Part shown: positions 15,787 to 25,334 of the stretch, one piece after another
Position numbering within the stretch: the first letter of the stretch is position 1
Layout: each line of letters starts with the position of its first letter
Source of the DNA: an uncultured bacterium
GTDB taxonomy: Bacteria > Sysuimicrobiota > Sysuimicrobiia > Sysuimicrobiales > Sysuimicrobiaceae
DNA length: 64,000 nt
Assembly (NCBI GenBank): GCA_938028835.1
Contig: CALIMJ010000010.1
Span: 1-64,000 of the forward strand
Reading direction: 5' to 3'
Notes under the pieces: model-generated
Databases searched by the model: none
What the model saw: the letters and a program-made list of their open reading frames with translations, nothing else
Told to the model about the DNA's origin: nothing
Program-made: the position numbers and the translations under genes

Positions 15787-16572
15787 CTACGGATCGTGGT
15801 CCAGGAGCTCCAACAGTTCGGCCAGGTCGCGCGCCACCAGCTCTGGCCGCACCGCCGCACCGGGCACCTCGTCCGCGGAGGCCACGCCCGTGAGCACCAG
15901 CGCGGTGCGCATCCCCAACCGGGAAGCGCCCAAGACGTCGGTGGCGATCTGGTCGCCGACCATGAGGGTCTCCTCCGGGGGAGTCCCCAGGCGCCGCAAG
16001 GCCATCTCGAACGGGTAGGGCTCCGGTTTACCCACGGAGGTGGGCTCGCGCCCCGTGGCGGTGCGGATGGCGGCCACGATGGCCCCCGCGCCGGGCCACA
16101 GCTCGCCCTCCACGGGCAGGTTCGCGTCCAGGTTGGTGGCCACAAAGTGCGCGCCCCGGCGGATGGCGGAGCAGGCGGTGCGCAGCCGCGCATAGGTCAG
16201 ATCGGTGTCCAGTCCCACCACCACCGCCACCGCGTCCGCCTCCTCCGTGAGCCCGTAGCCCGTCCGCTCCACCGCCTCCCGCAGGCCCGCGCCGCCGACC
16301 ACCAGCACCCGCCCCCGGAGCTCCCACCGGTGCAGCAACTCCGCCGCGCACAGCGCCGAGGTGACCACCTGGTCCTCCTCCGCCGGAATCCCCAGGTCCC
16401 GGAGGTGCTGCACGTACTGGCGCGGCGTCCGGGTGGAGTTGTTGGTGACGAACGCGTAGGGGATCCCCCTACGCCGGAGCCAGGCCAGGAACTCCATCGA
16501 GCCCGGCAGGGCCTGGCGGCCGCGGTACACCACCCCGTCCAAGTCCAGGATTACCCCGCGCGGCGCAGCCAC
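15787..16572 (-). CDS. HAD-superfamily IIA hydrolase (NagD-like phosphatase)
   Basis: A 261-residue HAD phosphatase of the NagD/p-nitrophenylphosphatase type. Motif I DLDGVVYRG (residues 9-17), motif II FVTNNSTRTPRQY (about 39-51), motif III in GKPEPYPFEMAL and motif IV MVGDQIATDVLGA are all present; the large C2 cap lies between II and III. It dephosphorylates small phosphometabolites; the true substrate cannot be told from sequence. It starts 3 nt after the DapF-like gene and precedes apgM by 9 nt. Confidence 0.9.
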   Translation of the reverse strand: MAAPRGVILDLDGVVYRGRQALPGSMEFLAWLRRRGIPYAFVTNNSTRTPRQYVQHLRDLGIPAEEDQVVTSALCAAELLHRWELRGRVLVVGGAGLREAVERTGYGLTEEADAVAVVVGLDTDLTYARLRTACSAIRRGAHFVATNLDANLPVEGELWPGAGAIVAAIRTATGREPTSVGKPEPYPFEMALRRLGTPPEETLMVGDQIATDVLGASRLGMRTALVLTGVASADEVPGAAVRPELVARDLAELLELLDHDP

Positions 16573-16575
16573 GGT

Positions 16576-17439
16576 TCACCCCGCGCTCCGGAGCAGGTCC
16601 ACGAACTCCGGCGCCAGCTCGCCCGCGTACACCTGACTGGCGGGGCCGGCCATGCGCAGCTGAAAACCTTCGTCCACGGACACCCGTAGGACCCCACCGT
16701 CCATCTCCACCTGCAGCTGGCGGCCGGTGAGGCCGCGGCGCACGCACGCGGCGGCCACCGCGCAGGCGCTGGACCCCGACGCCAGCGTCTCCCCTGCGCC
16801 CCGCTCCCAGATCCGGATCCGAACCCGGTCCGGGCCCAGGACCTGGGCGAACTGCACGTTGGTCCGCTGCGGGAAGGCGGGGTGGCGCTCCAGGGCGGGC
16901 CCCAGGCGGTGGAAGTCCACCGAGCCCAGGTCGGGCGTGAACACCACGCAGTGGGGGTTCCCCACGTTCACCGCGGTGATCCGCACCGTCGTCCCTTCGA
17001 CCTCCAGAGGCTCGTCCACCACCTCCCGCGCGGGGCCCCGGACGGGGATCCGCGGACTGCTGAAAGTTGCCTCCCCCATGTCCACGGTGACCTGCGCCAC
17101 CCGCCCGCCCTGGACCTCCACGTCGCAGCGCACCACGCCGCCCGGGGTCTCCACGGTGAACGTCGGGACGCGGGCCAAGCCGCGGTCGTACAGGTACTTG
17201 GCGAAGATCCTCAGCCCGTTGCCGCTCTTCTCCGCCTCCGTTCCGTCCGGGTTGTAGATGCGCAGGCCGAAGTCGGCCCGTTCCGAGGACACGCGGACCA
17301 GCACCCCGTCAGACCCCACGCCGAAGTGGCGGTCGCACAGCCGGCGGACCGCCTCCGGGGTGAGGGGGAAGTCCAGCTCCTGCGCCTCCAGCACGATGTA
17401 GTCGTTGCCCAGGGCGTGGGACTTGACGAACCGGCTCAT
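16576..17439 (-). CDS. dapF: Diaminopimelate epimerase-like protein with both catalytic cysteines replaced by serine
   Basis: A 287-residue protein with the complete DapF double-barrel fold: KSHALGNDYIV at the N-terminus, NPDGTEAEKSGNGLR, NVGNPHCVVF and ERGAGETLASGSSACA. True DapF enzymes use two cysteines (the C of CGNG and the C of ACGTGA) for proton exchange at the alpha carbon of diaminopimelate; here these are Ser72 (SGNG) and Ser221 (ASGSS). The substrate-binding residues around them (N63, N74, E217) are kept. The start overlaps ddl by 4 nt (ATGA), so it is made together with a cell-wall ligase. It may be a different racemase/isomerase or an inefficient serine variant; ordinary DapF activity should not be assumed. 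Confidence 0.82.
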   Translation of the reverse strand: MSRFVKSHALGNDYIVLEAQELDFPLTPEAVRRLCDRHFGVGSDGVLVRVSSERADFGLRIYNPDGTEAEKSGNGLRIFAKYLYDRGLARVPTFTVETPGGVVRCDVEVQGGRVAQVTVDMGEATFSSPRIPVRGPAREVVDEPLEVEGTTVRITAVNVGNPHCVVFTPDLGSVDFHRLGPALERHPAFPQRTNVQFAQVLGPDRVRIRIWERGAGETLASGSSACAVAAACVRRGLTGRQLQVEMDGGVLRVSVDEGFQLRMAGPASQVYAGELAPEFVDLLRSAG

Positions 17440-18518
17440 CGCGGGTCCTCCCCCCGGATCCGCCGCCCTCCCTCGTACACCGTGCACAACGCGTTGCGTC
17501 GGCTCCACCGCTCCAGGGCGAGGTCCACGAGCCGGCTGATGAGCTCGCGGTACGGGATCCCCGAAGCCTCCCACAGCTTCGGGTACATGCTGATGGGCGT
17601 GAAGCCCGGGATAGTGTTGACCTCGCTCACGTACACGGCGCCCTCCCGCTCCAGCAGGAAGTCCACCCGGGCCATCCCGCACAGCCGGAGCGCCCGGAAG
17701 GCGCGTAGGGCCAACCCGCGTACCTCCTCCGCCCGCTCCCGTGGGATCTCCGCGGGGATCACCAGTTCCGCGCCCTCCGGGTCCACGTACTTGGCCTCGT
17801 AGTCGTAGAAGAGATGGCGCGGCCGTGCGGGTCGGATCTCGCCCGGCACGGACGCGACGGGGTCGTCGTTACCCAACACGCTCACCTCCACCTCCACCGG
17901 GTCGGGCACCGCCCGCTCCACGATCACGGCAAGATCGTACCGGAGGGCGTCCCGGACTGCCTCCGCCAGCGTCTCCGCCCGGTCCACCCGGTGCACCCCC
18001 ACCGACGAACCGAGCCGCGTGGGTTTGACGAAGCACGGGTAGCCCAGGTTCTCCACCTGCGCGCGCACGCCGGCCGGGTCGCGCTCCCACCGGCTCCCCT
18101 CCACCACCACGCAGGGCACCACGGGCAGGCCCGCGTCCCGCAGCAGGGCCTTCTGCACGCCCTTGTCCATCCCCACCGCGGAGCCCAGCACGTCCGCGCC
18201 CACGTACGGCACGTTCACCATCTCCAACAGCCCCTGCACCGTCCCGTCCTCGCCGTAGGTGCCGTGGAGCACGGGGAACACCACGTCGCAGCTCACCTCC
18301 CGCCCGTCCACCACCAGAACCGCCTTCCCCATGCGGTCCAAGCGCAGCCACACGGGCTTCCCGTCCACCCACCAGCGGCCGTCCGGGGCGATGAACACCT
18401 CCACCACCGAGAACCGGTCCGGGTCCGCAGCCCGGACGACGTTCCGGGCAGACACGCAGGACACCTCGTGCTCACCCGAGCGGCCCCCGTACAGCACCGC
18501 CAGGGTCAACCGACTCAC
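17436..18518 (-). CDS. ddl: D-alanine--D-alanine ligase
   Basis: A 360-residue ATP-grasp ligase that makes the D-Ala-D-Ala dipeptide of peptidoglycan. Visible: LYGGRSGEHEVSCVSA at the N-terminus, the GTYGEDGTVQGLLEMVNVPY segment, FVKPTRLGSSVGV (ATP-binding) near 165-180, and the C-terminal SEVNTIPGFTPISMYPKLWE with the metal and substrate residues. GTG 18518 has GAGGAGG 7 nt upstream and a strong promoter about 50 nt further. It heads the ddl-dapF-HAD-apgM-plsC transcription unit. Confidence 0.93.
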   Translation of the reverse strand: MSRLTLAVLYGGRSGEHEVSCVSARNVVRAADPDRFSVVEVFIAPDGRWWVDGKPVWLRLDRMGKAVLVVDGREVSCDVVFPVLHGTYGEDGTVQGLLEMVNVPYVGADVLGSAVGMDKGVQKALLRDAGLPVVPCVVVEGSRWERDPAGVRAQVENLGYPCFVKPTRLGSSVGVHRVDRAETLAEAVRDALRYDLAVIVERAVPDPVEVEVSVLGNDDPVASVPGEIRPARPRHLFYDYEAKYVDPEGAELVIPAEIPRERAEEVRGLALRAFRALRLCGMARVDFLLEREGAVYVSEVNTIPGFTPISMYPKLWEASGIPYRELISRLVDLALERWSRRNALCTVYEGGRRIRGEDPR

Positions 18519-18566
18519 GGGATCTCCTCCTCACGTGTTCTTCAGGAAACCGACGGCCGCAGTGTG

Positions 18567-18595
18567 ACGATAGGAGGGTGTGGCGGGACCGTCAA
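18567..18595 (-). promoter_or_regulatory. Predicted sigma70-type promoter of the ddl operon
   Basis: On the minus strand TTGACG (18595-18590), a 17-nt spacer and TATCGT (18572-18567). The expected start near 18560 leaves a 40-nt leader before the ddl GTG. Confidence 0.62.
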
Positions 18596-18602
18596 GCGCC
18601 AG

Positions 18603-19440
18603 TCACGCGCTGAGGGGCGCCCGGTACAGGGAGGCGGCTACGCCGGCGACCAGCACGGCGGAAGCCAGAGCCAGCACCGCCCCCACCTCCTCCTGAGTCC
18701 AGCGCCAGCTCACCTTCCGGGCCAGGTCCCGGTAGGCGTGCCGGAGCTCCCCGGCACTGGTGGTCCGGTAGTAGCGCCCGCCCGTGCGCTCCGCGATGGC
18801 CTGGAGGGTCGGCTCGTCCAGAAGGCCCCAGTACCCGCTGCGGAGCAAGTGCGCGGGCCGTGTGGTGGCGATGCCCACCGGGTAGACCCGCACGCGGGCC
18901 CGGATCGCCCGGTTCGTGGCCTCGTCGGGGGTGGAACCGTCGCTATACCGGCCGTCCGAGAGCAGCACGGCCACGCCCCGCAGCTCGCCCCGCACCCCGC
19001 CGTCCTGCTCCAGTAACCTCGCCGCCTCCAACAGGCCCACGCCGAGCTGCGTGCGCAGCTGAGTCGCAAGCTGCGCCACCGCCTCGGCTACGCGGCCGCG
19101 ATCCGGGGTCAGGGGCACGACCACGCTGGCGAAGTTCCCAAAGGTCACCAGCCCGACCCGTGCCCCGCGCGGCAGCCGCCGGAGGAACTCCGAGGCGGCC
19201 TCCAGGCGCGACGGCTGGATGTCGGTCTCCTCCATGCTGCGGCTCACGTCCACCACCAGCACCACAGGCCGCCCCCGCAAACGCCCACCCCGGGAAGCCG
19301 GTGGCGGCCGCCGGCAGCCATGCCACCGCCGGGTGGGTGTAGGCGTCGGGCGCCCGGCGCCGCAGGGCAAGGCTGCAGGCCACCGCCCCGAGCGGCCACA
19401 GGGCGAGCACCCACAGCACCGCAGGCCAGCGGAAGCTCAT
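18603..19440 (-). pseudogene. BatA-like VWA membrane protein gene with an apparent frameshift and internal deletion
   Basis: The start codon at 19440 overlaps the kinase stop (ATGA) and gives SFRWPAVLWVLALWPLGAV, a typical BatA/YfbK-type first membrane helix, running to LPAAATGFPGW. Homology then resumes in a different frame near 19275 with RPVVLVVDVSRSME, a von Willebrand A domain (metal-site DVSRS, later VVPLTPDRG and LSDGRYSDG), and ends in a C-terminal membrane helix LALASAVLVAGVAASLY. The ~60 residues with a second helix that usually separate these parts are reduced to about 20. Either the gene is decayed, or an assembly indel adds to a real deletion. Neighbouring genes are a two-component system and an HtrA protease, suggesting envelope stress. 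Confidence 0.6.
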
Positions 19441-20655
19441 GGTGGTGCAGCCGGAATCGGAAGGCGAACCACGAACCGGGTGCCGCCCTGCGGCCGGCGT
19501 TCCGCCCACACGGTGCCGCCGTGGGCCAACACCAGGTGCTTGACCACCGCGAGGCCCAGTCCGCTTCCGCCCCCCTCCCGGCTACGGGAGGGGTCCGCAC
19601 GGTAGAAGGGCTCGAAGACCCGCTCCAGGTCTTCGGGCGAAATCCCCGGCCCCTCGTCCTCCACCGCCACCTCCGCCCACGCCCCGCGGACGGCCAGCGA
19701 CAGGCGCACCCCGCCGCCTGGCGGACTGAACCGCACCGCGTTGTGCACGAGGTTCTGCACCACCTGCCGCACCCGCTGCGGGTCACCCCACGCCTGTACC
19801 GTGCCCTCCGCGCGGAGCTCTGCGGTGAGGCCCCTCTCCTCGAACCACGGCTGCAGCGCCTCGACCACCTCCCGGCACACCTCTGCCAGATCCACGCGCG
19901 TGTGCTGAAGGGGGAGGACGCCCGCCTGCGCCAGGGTGAGGTCCCGCAGATCGCTGACCAGGCGGCTCAGCAACACCGTCTGGGTGTGTAGGGCCGCGAT
20001 GCGCTCCGGAGTGGGCTCCGCCACGCCGTCCAGGAACGCCTCCAGGTGGGCCTGGACGTTCGCTAGGGGCGTGCGCAGCTCGTGTGCCACCGCGGCTAAG
20101 AACTCCCTGCGCAGCCGCTCATCCAACTCCAGGCGGGCGGCCATGGCGTTGAAGGCCTCCGCCACCTCCCCGATCTCCCCACCCGCGGCCCGCACGCGCT
20201 GGTCCAGGCGTCCGGCGGCGATGGCACGGGCCGCGGCCCGCAACTCCCTCAGGGGGCGCGCCATCCGGCCGGCCAGCCACAATCCGGTCAGGACCGCCAC
20301 CGAGGCTGCGGTGAGCCCGCCCAGCCACAGGGACTGGTTGAACGCCGCCAGGAACTTCCGTTGCGACGCCCGGAACAGCCGGCCGCTGGGCTTGAGGTTT
20401 TGCAGCCACAGCTCCCGCACGTGGGGTGGTTGCTCGGCCACCCACGGCACCTCCCCGCGCCGGACCCGCTCCATGTAGGCCTGGAACCGTACCGCAGTGA
20501 GGTGCTGCGCCCACAGCCCCACCGCCGCCACTGCCAGCACCGCCACCACTGCGAACGCCAGCGCCAGCTGCGCCCGGAGCCCCTGGAGGCCCCACCGCCG
20601 GGAAGGCCGTTGCCTCTCCGCGCCCGACGCCCCGCCGCGGTGCACGGCCCAGGGG

Positions 20656-20672
<17 letters not shown>
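19437..20672 (-). CDS. Membrane sensor histidine kinase (HAMP-HisKA-HATPase)
   Basis: A 411-residue sensor. Two membrane helices (about 30-50 and 115-135) enclose a short outer domain of about 65 residues rich in basic residues; a HAMP domain follows (RPLRELRAAARAIAAG), then HisKA with the phospho-acceptor in AVAHELRTPLANV, and an HATPase domain with NLVHNAVRF (N box), VEDEGPGI (G1) and GGSGLGLAVV (G2). It should phosphorylate the OmpR-type regulator whose gene overlaps its start by 17 nt. The unit runs htrA, regulator, kinase, VWA, all coupled. Confidence 0.9.
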
Positions 20673-21425
<753 letters not shown>

Positions 21426-21429
<4 letters not shown>

Positions 21430-22400
21430 GGCCTGACCCCCAGCACCAGTTCCACGTCGAAGACGCCGCTACCCCGCACCACCCGCAGCCGCACGCGGTC
21501 CCCGGGCTGGTGTTCCGCCAGGAGGGCCAGGAGGTCCTCCATGGTGTCCACGGGGCGGCCGTTGAGGGCCACGATCACGTCCCCGGGCGTCCCGTTCGCA
21601 GCGTCGGGCCGCAGTCCTGCCCGGTCCGCGGGCGCCTCCGGGACCACCTCCACCACCAGAACACCCCGTTGCACAAACAGGCCCCGCTCCCGGGCCAGCT
21701 CCGGTGTCACCGTAGCTCCCAGGATCCCGATCCACGCCCGCTCCACCCGCGCGCCTGCCATGAGGATGGGTAGGGCCTGCGCCACCGCGGCGCTGCTCAC
21801 CGCCAACCCCCCTTCTGCTCCGGGCCGAGCGGAGACGGCCACCACCACCCCCACGACCTCACCCCGGGCGTTCAGCACGGGCCCCCCCGAACTGCCCGGT
21901 GCCACCGCGGCGCTGACCCGAATGAGGATGCCGGGTACGAGGCCCGGGAGGGTCAGACCCACGTCCAAGAGGACGCCAGTGGTGAGGACCTTAGGGCGTC
22001 CCCGCGGGTTGCCGATGACCACCACCGGTTCGCCCACCTGTACGCCGGAGGGCTCCGCTAGCCGCAGGAACGGCAGTCCTGTGGTGTCCACCCGCAGAAG
22101 GGCCACGTCCCGGCGGGCGTCGTAGCCCACCAGCCGGGCGGGCAGCCTCCGCCCGACCTCGAACTCCGCGGAGATCCGGTCCGCGCGACGTACCACGTGG
22201 GCTGCAGTCAGGACCCAGCCGTCGCGGGAGATCGCGAACGCGCTGCCGGTTCCCTGTCGGTCCTCCTGGAGGGTGCGCACGAGAGCGACCGCGGGCGCCG
22301 CTCGCTCGTAGAGGGCCTGAACCGCGAACGTCTGGGAATCCGCCGCGGATGCGGCCACCAGGGCCGCCAGAAGGGTGAGAAGGACCGCACGCGTCCTCAC
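21426..22400 (-). CDS. HtrA/DegP-type serine protease with PDZ domain, secreted
   Basis: From GTG 22400 this is a 324-residue protein: a signal peptide (RTRAVLLTLLAALVAASAA), a trypsin-like domain with His in VLTAAHVV, Asp in ARRDVALLRV and Ser in APGSSGGPVL, and one C-terminal PDZ domain (PADRAGLRPD, GDVIVALNGRPV). It degrades or refolds damaged envelope proteins. The GTG overlaps the stop of the upstream small membrane protein (GTGA), and the regulator gene overlaps its end. A link of this protease to the adjacent two-component system, as in CssRS or CpxAR circuits, is inferred from position only. Confidence 0.9.
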
Positions 22401-22723
22401 AGGTACGCCAGCAACTGACCGCACGCCACCACCGCCGTCCACACTCCCAGGGAGACCGCGCCTGCCACCCTCGCGGCCGGCGGCGGCGGGCCCTGGTCCG
22501 AGGAAGCTAGCAGCCGGTACACGCCACGGTGGAACGCCCACACGTTCACCCCGCCCGCTGCCACCAACCCCATCTTGACCGGAACGGCAGGGTTGTACCA
22601 CCAGTCCGGCGCGTGGGCCGCGAACACGGCCCCGCCCGTCACGGCCGCGAGGCCGAACCCTCGCCGCGCCCAGGGCAGCGCCAGGCCCAGCCCGTACCAC
22701 GTCGGGCTCCTTCCCTTTTTCAT
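22397..22723 (-). CDS. Small membrane protein resembling the C-terminal half of DUF6644
   Basis: About 108 residues with three hydrophobic segments. The stretch YNPAVPVKMGLVAAGGVNVW-AFHRGVYR resembles the second half of DUF6644-type membrane proteins, which are usually about 150-160 residues, so this copy seems N-terminally short. ATG 22723 is preceded by a GGGAGG ribosome site 9 nt upstream. It is coupled to htrA by a GTGA overlap. The function is unknown. Confidence 0.55.
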   Translation of the reverse strand: MKKGRSPTWYGLGLALPWARRGFGLAAVTGGAVFAAHAPDWWYNPAVPVKMGLVAAGGVNVWAFHRGVYRLLASSDQGPPPPAARVAGAVSLGVWTAVVACGQLLAYL

Positions 22724-22838
22724 AACACCCAGCCTCCCGCCCGGCCTTCCCTCAGGGTCACCCCGGACGGTCAACCCGCCGTGAAGGAGGTTCCCCCGCA
22801 CTCCCGCGCCGCCGGCTCCCCGGAGGGAGCGCTGCGGC

Positions 22839-23528
22839 TCAGTGGAGGCCGCTGCGCCGCATGAGTCTCAGGAACTCACGTTTCCGCCGCCATCGGCGGA
22901 AGGCCTCCAACGGGTTCGGAACCCGCACCGGGGCGTGCGGGATCCCGTATCGCCCCCCTGATCCGTACCACCACGCCACCGCACAGCCCGCCAGGGCAAA
23001 GGCACCCAGGGGGAACGGGAAGGAGAAGAACACCAGAACAGCGCTCAGGATCCCAATCCAACGTCCCTCTACGGGGATCGCGAAGTACACGAGGAGCCGC
23101 TCCCCGGGGTGCAAAAGCGACCACGCCACTGCGCAGGCCGCCGCGGGTACCCACAGCCCGGAGAGGCCTGCCGCGCGGCCCAGCCACGCGTCCGCCAGCC
23201 ACAGGGCCAGCGCAGGTGCCGGCGTGGTGAGGACCAGGAAACGGAGGTAGTCCCTTCCCAGCCACCCCCGCTCCAGGCTCCCGCCGAACAGCCACAGCAC
23301 GTAGCTGGACAGGAGGAGCGAGACCACCGAGCCGCTGCCATCGAGGGCGTACGTGAGCACCGTCCAGGGCCGCGCCGCCACGGTGTACGGGTGAAACGAC
23401 AGGGGCGAGGGCAGCCCGAGAAACGAAACCAGAAACGTGACCCCGTTGGCGAGGACCAAGGCCCATGTCACCGGACAGCGACCGGGTAACGAGTTCCATC
23501 GGCTCCGCGTGGCCCGCCACAGCTCCAT
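22839..23528 (-). CDS. Rhomboid-like membrane protein, probably lacking the catalytic histidine
   Basis: A 229-residue protein with six hydrophobic segments and a basic C-terminal tail (RRWRRKREFLRLMRRSG). The helix order and the GLSG motif in AAGLSGLWVPAAACA match the rhomboid catalytic-serine helix, but the last helix reads GAFALAGCAVAWWYG without the histidine of the usual H-x-G-G segment. It may be a pseudo-protease (Derlin/iRhom-like) that binds membrane substrates. The start ATG 23528 has only a weak ribosome site. It is a separate unit, 115 nt upstream of the small membrane protein. Confidence 0.6.
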   Translation of the reverse strand: MELWRATRSRWNSLPGRCPVTWALVLANGVTFLVSFLGLPSPLSFHPYTVAARPWTVLTYALDGSGSVVSLLLSSYVLWLFGGSLERGWLGRDYLRFLVLTTPAPALALWLADAWLGRAAGLSGLWVPAAACAVAWSLLHPGERLLVYFAIPVEGRWIGILSAVLVFFSFPFPLGAFALAGCAVAWWYGSGGRYGIPHAPVRVPNPLEAFRRWRRKREFLRLMRRSGLH

Positions 23529-23672
23529 GGAGTGCCCGCGCGTGCGGCCGCTTGGGTTCGCGGCGCCCTTGGCCGCACCGCGGTTCCTATGGTCTCGCCC
23601 CGGCGCGGGCAAATCAAGGCACAGCCTCCGGGCCGTGCGCCGCGTGGGCCCGTCAGCCCACCCCGCGCCGGC

Positions 23673-24845
23673 TCACCGCGGCAGCCGCCCCCGCAGGCCC
23701 CCGGCGTCATGGGGGCCCGGCTCTGCGAGGAGCTGACGGGCCGCGCCCACTTGGCCCCACACGTTCCACAGCAACACGCCCCGCACCCGCCCGCCCCGCA
23801 GGTAGTACACCACTCCCTGGCGGTACGGCTCCTGCCAGTCCTCCACCACCTCCAGGCGCGGGTCCAGCTCGCCTACCGCCTCGTACCCGAGGTCGAACAG
23901 GTCGGAGTAGAAAAACGGCAGGTGCGTGTAGGCCTCCTGGGCGCCCGCCATGTTGCGTCCCGCGGTGCGGCCCTGGGCGTTGGCGTTGTCCTCGTGCTCC
24001 ACCCGCAGACGCGCACCCAGTACCGGGTTGAAGAAGCGCGTCCCGTCGCCCGCGGCGAACACATCGGGGTGGCCAGCCCGCAGGAACTCGTCCACCACGA
24101 TGCCGTCCTCCACGGGAAGCCCCGCGGAGGATGCTAGCTCGGTGTTCGGCCGGATCCCCAGCCCCGCCACCACCCCATCCGCTTCGACCCGCCGGCCGGA
24201 CTGCAGGTGCACCCGGAACTGGCCCCCGGCCCGTTCCACGCCCACCACGCTCTGCTCCGGAAGCACCTCCACACCGCGCTCCCGGTAGTAGTCGTTCAGG
24301 AAAAGGGACAGACCGCGCGGGAACAGGCGGCCGCCGACCCCTTCCTCCAGGAACGTCAGGGTCACCGACCTGCCCACGTGCACCAGGGCCGCGGTGATCT
24401 CCGAGCCGATGAAGCCGCCTCCGATCACGAGGAAGCGGCGCCCTTCCTCCGCCAGCTGCCGCAACTGTTGGTAGTCGTCCAGCGTACGGAAGTAAAGGAC
24501 ACCGTCCTGCGGCAGCTGCCGCGGCGTTCCCCCCGTGGCCAGGAGCAGACGGTCGAAGCTGTACACCTGCCCCGTGTGGTCGGTCACCTGCTTGTGTCGG
24601 AGGTCCAGGACCTGCACCGTGCGTCCCAGGTGCAGGGAGACGCCGAGCTCCTCCGTCCGCCTCCACACCCGTTCCAGGGGAGCACCCTTCCACAGTCCCT
24701 TCGACAGCGGCGGCCGGTTGTACGGCGGGACCCGCTCCGCGCTCACCAACCCCACGGTGCCGTCGGGATCCAGCTCCCGGATTCCCCGCACCGCCGCGTC
24801 GCCACTCATGCCGCCCCCGACGATGAGGTACCGGTACTTGTCCAT
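23673..24845 (-). CDS. FAD-dependent pyridine nucleotide-disulfide oxidoreductase (ferredoxin/rubredoxin reductase-like)
   Basis: A 390-residue flavoprotein: FAD-binding YLIVGGGMSGDAAVRGI at 6-22, the PPYNRPPLSKG motif, a second dinucleotide fold VIGGGFIGSEIT near 143-154 for NAD(P)H, and VFAAGDGTRFFN for the FAD ribityl contact. No redox-active CxxC is present, so it belongs to the group of ferredoxin, rubredoxin or AIF-type reductases. It transfers electrons from NAD(P)H to a small redox protein or directly to an acceptor; the partner is not in the window. The next gene follows after 39 nt on the upstream side. Confidence 0.88.
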   Translation of the reverse strand: MDKYRYLIVGGGMSGDAAVRGIRELDPDGTVGLVSAERVPPYNRPPLSKGLWKGAPLERVWRRTEELGVSLHLGRTVQVLDLRHKQVTDHTGQVYSFDRLLLATGGTPRQLPQDGVLYFRTLDDYQQLRQLAEEGRRFLVIGGGFIGSEITAALVHVGRSVTLTFLEEGVGGRLFPRGLSLFLNDYYRERGVEVLPEQSVVGVERAGGQFRVHLQSGRRVEADGVVAGLGIRPNTELASSAGLPVEDGIVVDEFLRAGHPDVFAAGDGTRFFNPVLGARLRVEHEDNANAQGRTAGRNMAGAQEAYTHLPFFYSDLFDLGYEAVGELDPRLEVVEDWQEPYRQGVVYYLRGGRVRGVLLWNVWGQVGAARQLLAEPGPHDAGGLRGRLPR

Positions 24846-24884
24846 CCCCCACCCCCTTTGGCTGCAACCTACCGGCCGACTGTC

Positions 24885-25334
24885 CTACAGCTCTCCCCGG
24901 GCCCTCAGGAGCCGGTGGACCACCGCCATACACGCGTCCATCACCACGCGCAGCCCCGCCTGCCGGGCTCGGCGTGCCGCCTCCTCGTGCCGCACCCCCT
25001 CCTGCATCCACACCGCCCACGCCCCCACCGCCACCGCTTCCTCCACCACCCCGGGCACATACTCCGACCGCCGGAAGACCTGCACCACATCCACGGGACC
25101 GGGCACGTCCCGCAGGGAGGGGTAGCTCCGCAGCCCCAGGGTCTCCCGCACGTGGGGGTTCACGGGGACGATCTCGTAGCCCTGTTCCCGCAGGTAGCGC
25201 GCGACTCCGTAGCTGGGCCGGTGGGGCTTGTCTGACAATCCCACCACCGCGATCCTGCGCGCCGCCCGCAGGATGGCCCGGGCCTCCTCCAGCCGCCCGC
25301 GGTCTGCCAGGAAGTCGCCGTCCGCCTCGCTCAC
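24885..25334 (-). CDS. CoA-binding domain protein (YccU-like)
   Basis: A 149-residue single CoA_binding Rossmann domain: RRIAVVGLSDKPHRPSYGVARYL near the N-terminus, VDVVQVFRRSEYVPGVVEEA, then WMQEGVRHEEAARRARQAGL and the final VMDACMAVVHRLL. These small proteins resemble the CoA-binding part of succinyl-CoA synthetase and acyl-CoA synthetases; their role is unknown. The GTG at 25334 overlaps the stop of the ACT-domain gene (GTGA), so the two are coupled with the PLP lyase gene upstream. Confidence 0.88.
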   Translation of the reverse strand: MSEADGDFLADRGRLEEARAILRAARRIAVVGLSDKPHRPSYGVARYLREQGYEIVPVNPHVRETLGLRSYPSLRDVPGPVDVVQVFRRSEYVPGVVEEAVAVGAWAVWMQEGVRHEEAARRARQAGLRVVMDACMAVVHRLLRARGEL

